In this document: piece by piece, positions 59,555-64,000 of the stretch
Layout of the letters: each line of letters opens with the position of its first letter
Position numbering within the stretch: the stretch's first letter is position 1
NCBI RefSeq assembly: GCF_019175385.1
Contig: NC_083342.1
Span: forward strand, 118,172,376 to 118,236,375
Length of the DNA: 64,000 bases
Direction of reading: 5' to 3'
From: Lycium barbarum
Taxonomy: Eukaryota > Streptophyta > Magnoliopsida > Solanales > Solanaceae
Program-made: the position numbers and the translations under genes
The notes under the pieces: model-generated
The model's input: only the letters and a program-made list of their open reading frames with translations
Database searches by the model: none
Told to the model about the DNA's origin: nothing

Positions 59555-59763
59555 TCTTTTATTTTATTTGAAATATGAATTTTGTTTTTATTTCATTCAT
59601 ATCAAAACGAAATTGGAATATATATATATATATATATATATATTTGCATTTCGTTGGTATATCAACGAAATAGTACATTTATTCTTTTTTTGTTTTTGTA
59701 TTTCGTTTATTAAAAAACGAAATATGAAAAAAAAAATTATTTCGTTCATATCAAAACGGAATT

Positions 59764-59827
<64 letters not shown>

Positions 59828-59932
59828 TTTCGTTGGTATATCAACGAAACAATTTTTTTTTTTTGGTATTTCGTTTATTAAAAAACGAAATGTGAATTTT
59901 TTTTTTATTTCGTTCATACCAAAACGAAATTG

Positions 59933-59990
<58 letters not shown>
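58320..59990. repeat. Hairpin array, unit 1 right block and unit 2 left block
   Basis: Same ATTTCGTT/AACGAAAT palindromes and TA runs (58525-58581, 59481-59550, 59766-59821). The unit boundary is marked by CCACACAACGCACTGTTCAT at 58921. Confidence 0.88.
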
Positions 59991-59995
<5 letters not shown>

Positions 59996-59999
59996 CTAT

Positions 60000-60660
60000 A
60001 ACGCAGTAAAACAGTACCAATTTTATTTTCTATAACGCAGTAAAATATTGCGTTATAGAAACAGTACCAAAAAAAAATAAAAAATTGACCAACTTTATTT
60101 TTTGCAACACTTAGTGTTTTTCTCCATACCTTGACCAATCATTAGTCGTGTGTCAAGACTCCGAAATGTCAATATTTTATATAGAACCTGATATTTTTTT
60201 CTGCGTACAGTAATGTAGGCCCAATACATCAAGGATACGTAGACGTTCGGATCATCATTTTAGGTGTTGAAAAGGTGGCCGAAGTAAGTTTTGTTTGAAA
60301 AAACTTAGTGTTTGACTGTAAGGTTATTTTAGTCAACTTTATATGTCGAGAAAATTAGTCAGCTTTATTTTCAAAAATTAAAACCGCAGAAGTGAAATTG
60401 ACATTCACAGCTACATTAGCCCGAGATTTTTACGTTGAAATCTATTGCGTATCATCATGTTATAAGCAAATAAAACTGAAAATTTCACGCCAATTTGGGG
60501 GGAAAATTGAAATTGAATGGGATAAAAGCTATTTTTCTAAAAATCGGCTCGGCCGTGGCGGTTTGTCCGCATAGATCTCGAAAAAATACGCAAGTTCAAA
60601 AAAAAAACGCGTAAAACAGACGTCCGAGCGCAAAGTTATGACCATCTAAAGTTTGACGAC
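60000..60660. repeat. Conserved core, copy 2
   Basis: Nearly identical to copy 3 and slightly more diverged from copy 1: AATGTCAATA and TAGGCCCAAT here and in copy 3, against AACGTCAATA and TAGGCTCAAT in copy 1. This suggests units 2 and 3 arose from the latest duplication. Confidence 0.9.
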
Positions 60661-60739
60661 TTTACAACTAGTTTTTCTCCCTATATGTTGTAGAATTATA
60701 TTTATATTCAAAATAAAGTTATGTCTTGACTTTACAACT

Positions 60740-60929
60740 ATTTTTTTTTTGTTTATTAAAAAACGAAATAAGATTTTTTTTTATTTCGTTCATCTAAAAA
60801 CGAAATATGAAATTTTTTTTTTTTTGTATTTTTGTATTTCGTTTATATAAAAAAATAGAAAAATAATTTTATTTTCATTTCGTTTATATAAAAACTATAT
60901 ATATATATTTCATATACCAATGAAATAGG

Positions 60930-60973
<44 letters not shown>

Positions 60974-61375
60974 TATTTCATTTATATAAAAACGAAATTG
61001 GAAAATATTATTTTTTTATATAAATATATATTTTGTTGGTATATAAACGAAAAAAATAATTATTTTCCTATTTCGTTTTTATATAAATGAAATACAAAAA
61101 AAATATATATATTTATCCTATTTCATTGGTATATGAAATATATATATATAGTTTTTATATAAATGAAATGAAAATAAAATTATTTTCCTATTTTTTTATA
61201 TAAACGAAATACAAAAATACAAAAAAAATTATTTTCATATTTCGTTTTTTAATAAACGAAATACAATTTTTTTTTTTACTATTTCGTAGATATACCAACG
61301 AAATACCCACACAACGCACTGTTCATAGCCGGATTTTTTTTTTTTGCATTTCATGAGTTAATCAACAAAATGCAT

Positions 61376-61471
<96 letters not shown>

Positions 61472-61639
61472 TTTTTTGCATTTCGTGAATTAATCAACAA
61501 AATGTGTGTGTTTTTTTTTTGCATTTCGTAAATAAAAAAACGAAATAGGAAATTATATATATATATTTTTGCATTTCGTGTATTAAAAAACGAAATAGGA
61601 TAAAAAAAAATTAATTTCGTTCATATAAAAAAGAAATTG

Positions 61640-61700
<61 letters not shown>

Positions 61701-62050
61701 CATTTCGTTGGTATATCTACGAAATAGTAATTTTTTTTTGTATTTCGTTTATTAAAAAACGAAATATGAAAATAATTTTTTTTGTATTTCGTTTATATAA
61801 AAAAATAGGAAAATAATTTTATTTTCATTTCGTTTATATAAAAACGAAATAGGAATACATATATATTTTTGTATTTCATTTATATAAAAACGAAATAGGA
61901 AAATAATTATTTTTTTTGGTTTATATACCAATGAAATAGGAATACATACATACAAATATATATACATACATGCATATATATATATTATTTCTTTTATTTT
62001 ATTTGAAATATGAATTTTGTTTTTATTTCATTCATATCAAAACGAAATTG

Positions 62051-62113
<63 letters not shown>

Positions 62114-62231
62114 CATTTCGTTGGTATATCAACGAAATAGTACATTTATTCTTTTTTTGTTTTTGTATTTCGTTTATTAAAAAACGAAATATGAAAAAAA
62201 AAATTATTTCGTTCATATCAAAACGGAATTG

Positions 62232-62271
<40 letters not shown>

Positions 62272-62376
62272 TTTCGTTGGTATATCAACGAAACAATTTT
62301 TTTTTTTTGGTATTTCGTTTATTAAAAAACGAAATGTGAATTTTTTTTTATTTCGTTCATACCAAAACGAAATTGG

Positions 62377-62437
<61 letters not shown>

Positions 62438-62450
62438 TTATTTTTTTTTC
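60740..62450. repeat. Hairpin array, unit 2 right block and unit 3 left block
   Basis: Same organisation, with TA runs at about 61380-61453, 61643-61697, 62053-62110 and 62380-62429; the unit boundary lies near 61305. TA-run lengths differ strongly between units while hairpins are conserved. Confidence 0.88.
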
Positions 62451-62452
62451 TA

Positions 62453-63115
62453 TAACGCAGTAAAACAGTACCAATTTTATTTTCTATAACGCAGTAAAAT
62501 ATTGCGTTATAGAAATAGTACCAAAAAAAAATAAAAAATTGACCAACTTTATTTTTTGCAACACTTAGTGTTTTTCTCCATACCTTGACCAATCATTAGT
62601 CGTGTGTCAAGACTCCGAAATGTCAATATTTTATATAGAACCTGATATTTTTTTCTGCGTACAGTAATGTAGGCCCAATACATCAAGGATACGTAGACGT
62701 TCGGATCATCATTTTAGGTGTTGAAAAGGTGGCCGAAGTAAGTTTTGTTTGAAAAAACTTAGTGTTTGACTGTAAGGTTATTTTAGTCAACTTTATATGT
62801 CGAGAAAATTAGTCAGCTTTATTTTCAAAAATTGAAACCGCAGAAGTGAAATTGACATTCACAGCTACATTAGCCCGAGATTTTTACGTTGAAATCTATT
62901 GCGTATCATCATGTTATAAGCAAATAAAACTGAAAATTTCACGCCAATTTGGGGGGAAAATTGAAATTGAATGGGATAAAAGCTATTTTTCTAAAAATCG
63001 GCTCGGCCGTGGCGGTTTGTCCGCATAGATCTCGAAAAAATACGCAAGTTCAAAAAAAAAACGCGTAAAACAGACGTCCGAGCGCAAAGTTATGACCATC
63101 TAAAGTTTGACGACT
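62453..63115. repeat. Conserved core, copy 3
   Basis: Third copy, 2454 bases after copy 2. It is followed by only a short hairpin remnant (63195-63225) before the right terminal inverted repeat. Confidence 0.9.
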
Positions 63116-63393
63116 TTACAACTAGTTTTTCTCCCTATATGTTGTAGAATTATATTTATATTCAAAATAAAGTTATGTCTTGACTTTACAACTATTTTTT
63201 TTTTTTGTTTATTAAAAAACGAAAAATTGTTGCATTTCGCTACAAGTGTAGCGAAATGCACGGCTATGAACAGTGCGTTGTGTGGGTATTTCGTTGGATA
63301 ACCAACGAAATACCCATTGTGGTATAAAAAAAAAGGCAGTCTATCTAATGACTGCAAAAATAAGCCATTTTGGCTCCGGTCTCGCTTTTTTAG

Positions 63394-64000
63394 TGTGCCA
63401 TATCGGGGAGAATTTGCTGCCACTAGATAGCTCTTTTTTTTTTTTTTTTTTTGGTCATTTTGGAAGTTGTATTTCTGTTGTTTAGTTTATGTGCCAAAAG
63501 TTGTATGTTTGTTGAAGAGAATCTACTAATGAAAACTACAGTCCAAGTCTCCAAGCGGTTCAGTCAAATGGTGAATGTTAAAAAAAACTAGGTTTTTTTT
63601 AGGCTTAATGGATATGCAACCCTCTAAAATTGTCCCTTTTTTCCATTTTGGCACCTCAACTAAGTGTTGTTCTTATTGAACCCCTGAACTCGTCTTGAAC
63701 TGTGTCCAACAAACCCCCTAAATTTGATCATACTTCTCTAGCATGTATTGTTATATTATCATTCTATATGGCGTTCAGTTAAATAAAACTATTAAAAAGG
63801 AAATGAAACGAAATCAGAATTCTCCTAAAAAATCAGACAACTAAACAGTTGAGAGAAAAGAAAAATGGAATTTGAATAAATAATTAATGTTAATATGTTG
63901 TATACTCATTCAATATCAGGTATTTATTACAAAACTTATCATGGTCAGCTCAATAAACTAGCAATTGTCGATTTCTTCTTTCTTGAAGGCACAAAGCTGA
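63394..64000. other. Right-hand flank, possible start of another repeat
   Basis: No gene seen. From about 63605 the text GGATATGCAACCCTCTAAAA, then TTTTGGCACCTCAACTAAGT and GAACCCCTGAACTCGT, has the look of a dispersed plant repeat running on past 63.8 kb, but no end or duplication could be placed. Confidence 0.3.

Larger units (their letters stand above)
56418..63383. mobile_element. Giant hairpin-array element with TIRs (Mutator-like?)
   Basis: The left end GAGTCTGGAGCCAAAATG and right end CATTTTGGCTCCGGTCTC are inverted with two mismatches. The inverted homology continues for about 125 bases through GCAGTCATTAGAT, ATACCACAATGGGTATTTCG and GCACTGTTCATAGCCG. A perfect 10-bp direct repeat GCTTTTTTAG flanks the element at 56408-56417 and 63384-63393, the length expected of Mutator-like elements (9-11). 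The 6.97-kb interior has no transposase. It consists of three tandem units of about 2.4 kb (56418-58910, 58911-61296, 61297-63383), each with small hairpins, (TA)n runs and a conserved core of about 640 bases. Confidence 0.85.

Noticed and set aside
60392..60574. 60-residue frame repeated at 62846-63028
   Set aside because: Identical only because units 2 and 3 are recent copies; unit 1 has a stop in it and there is no gene context.
56480..62450. Possible CRISPR-like array of short repeats
   Set aside because: Plant DNA; spacers are simple TA/T runs, repeats vary, no cas genes.
57185..62455. Many frames rich in IYIYIY and FFFF
   Set aside because: Translations of (TA)n and poly-T in the hairpin array; not proteins.

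Overview
This window looks like nuclear DNA of a flowering plant, most likely a eudicot of the Solanaceae. The signs are intron-rich genes with plant-type products (flotillin, ALG12, PRA1, F-box/LRR/FBD), very AT-rich non-coding DNA, and dense class I and II transposons of plant type, including an Athila-like retrotransposon with a tRNA-Asp primer site and a MITE and a SINE that resemble Solanaceae families. The family-level placement is an inference; genus and species cannot be told from the sequence alone.

Layout. 0-7 kb: two related F-box/LRR/FBD genes on the minus strand, both broken, with a Ty3-type integrase scrap and a hAT-like element between their parts. 7-20 kb: a stretch rich in transposons: a foldback element (7181-7792), a Helitron with recognisable ends (7905-9715), a tract that reads like organelle DNA, a hAT element nested in a MITE (10677-12606), CACTA-like sequence, then a two-exon flotillin gene (15887-17832) and a PIF/Harbinger-type element (18300-19490). 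20.4-54.3 kb: one gene, ALG12 (ER alpha-1,6-mannosyltransferase of N-glycan assembly), in 20 exons. All 20 exons join in frame to a 499-residue protein, although its introns hold a four-copy 570-bp tandem array, a SINE with a 17-bp target duplication, an 11.2-kb Athila-like element and a 6.2-kb non-autonomous LTR element. 55.8-56.4 kb: an intronless PRA1-family gene. 56.4-63.4 kb: a 6.97-kb element with terminal inverted repeats and a perfect 10-bp target duplication, filled with three tandem units of small ATTTCGTT/AACGAAAT hairpins and (TA)n runs around a conserved non-coding core.

The three intact genes are unrelated housekeeping or membrane-traffic functions (plasma-membrane microdomains, ER glycosylation, vesicle traffic) and are transcribed from the plus strand; nothing suggests a functional cluster. 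What stands out is transposon architecture: (1) the hairpin-array element at 56418-63383; (2) the Athila-like element, which contains a roughly 2-kb-arm palindrome and an inverted LTR fragment yet sits between clean 5-bp target duplications; (3) two GC-AG introns, one in flotillin and one in ALG12, each required to keep the reading frame.

All calls rest on reading the sequence and on recalled family features; no database search was run.
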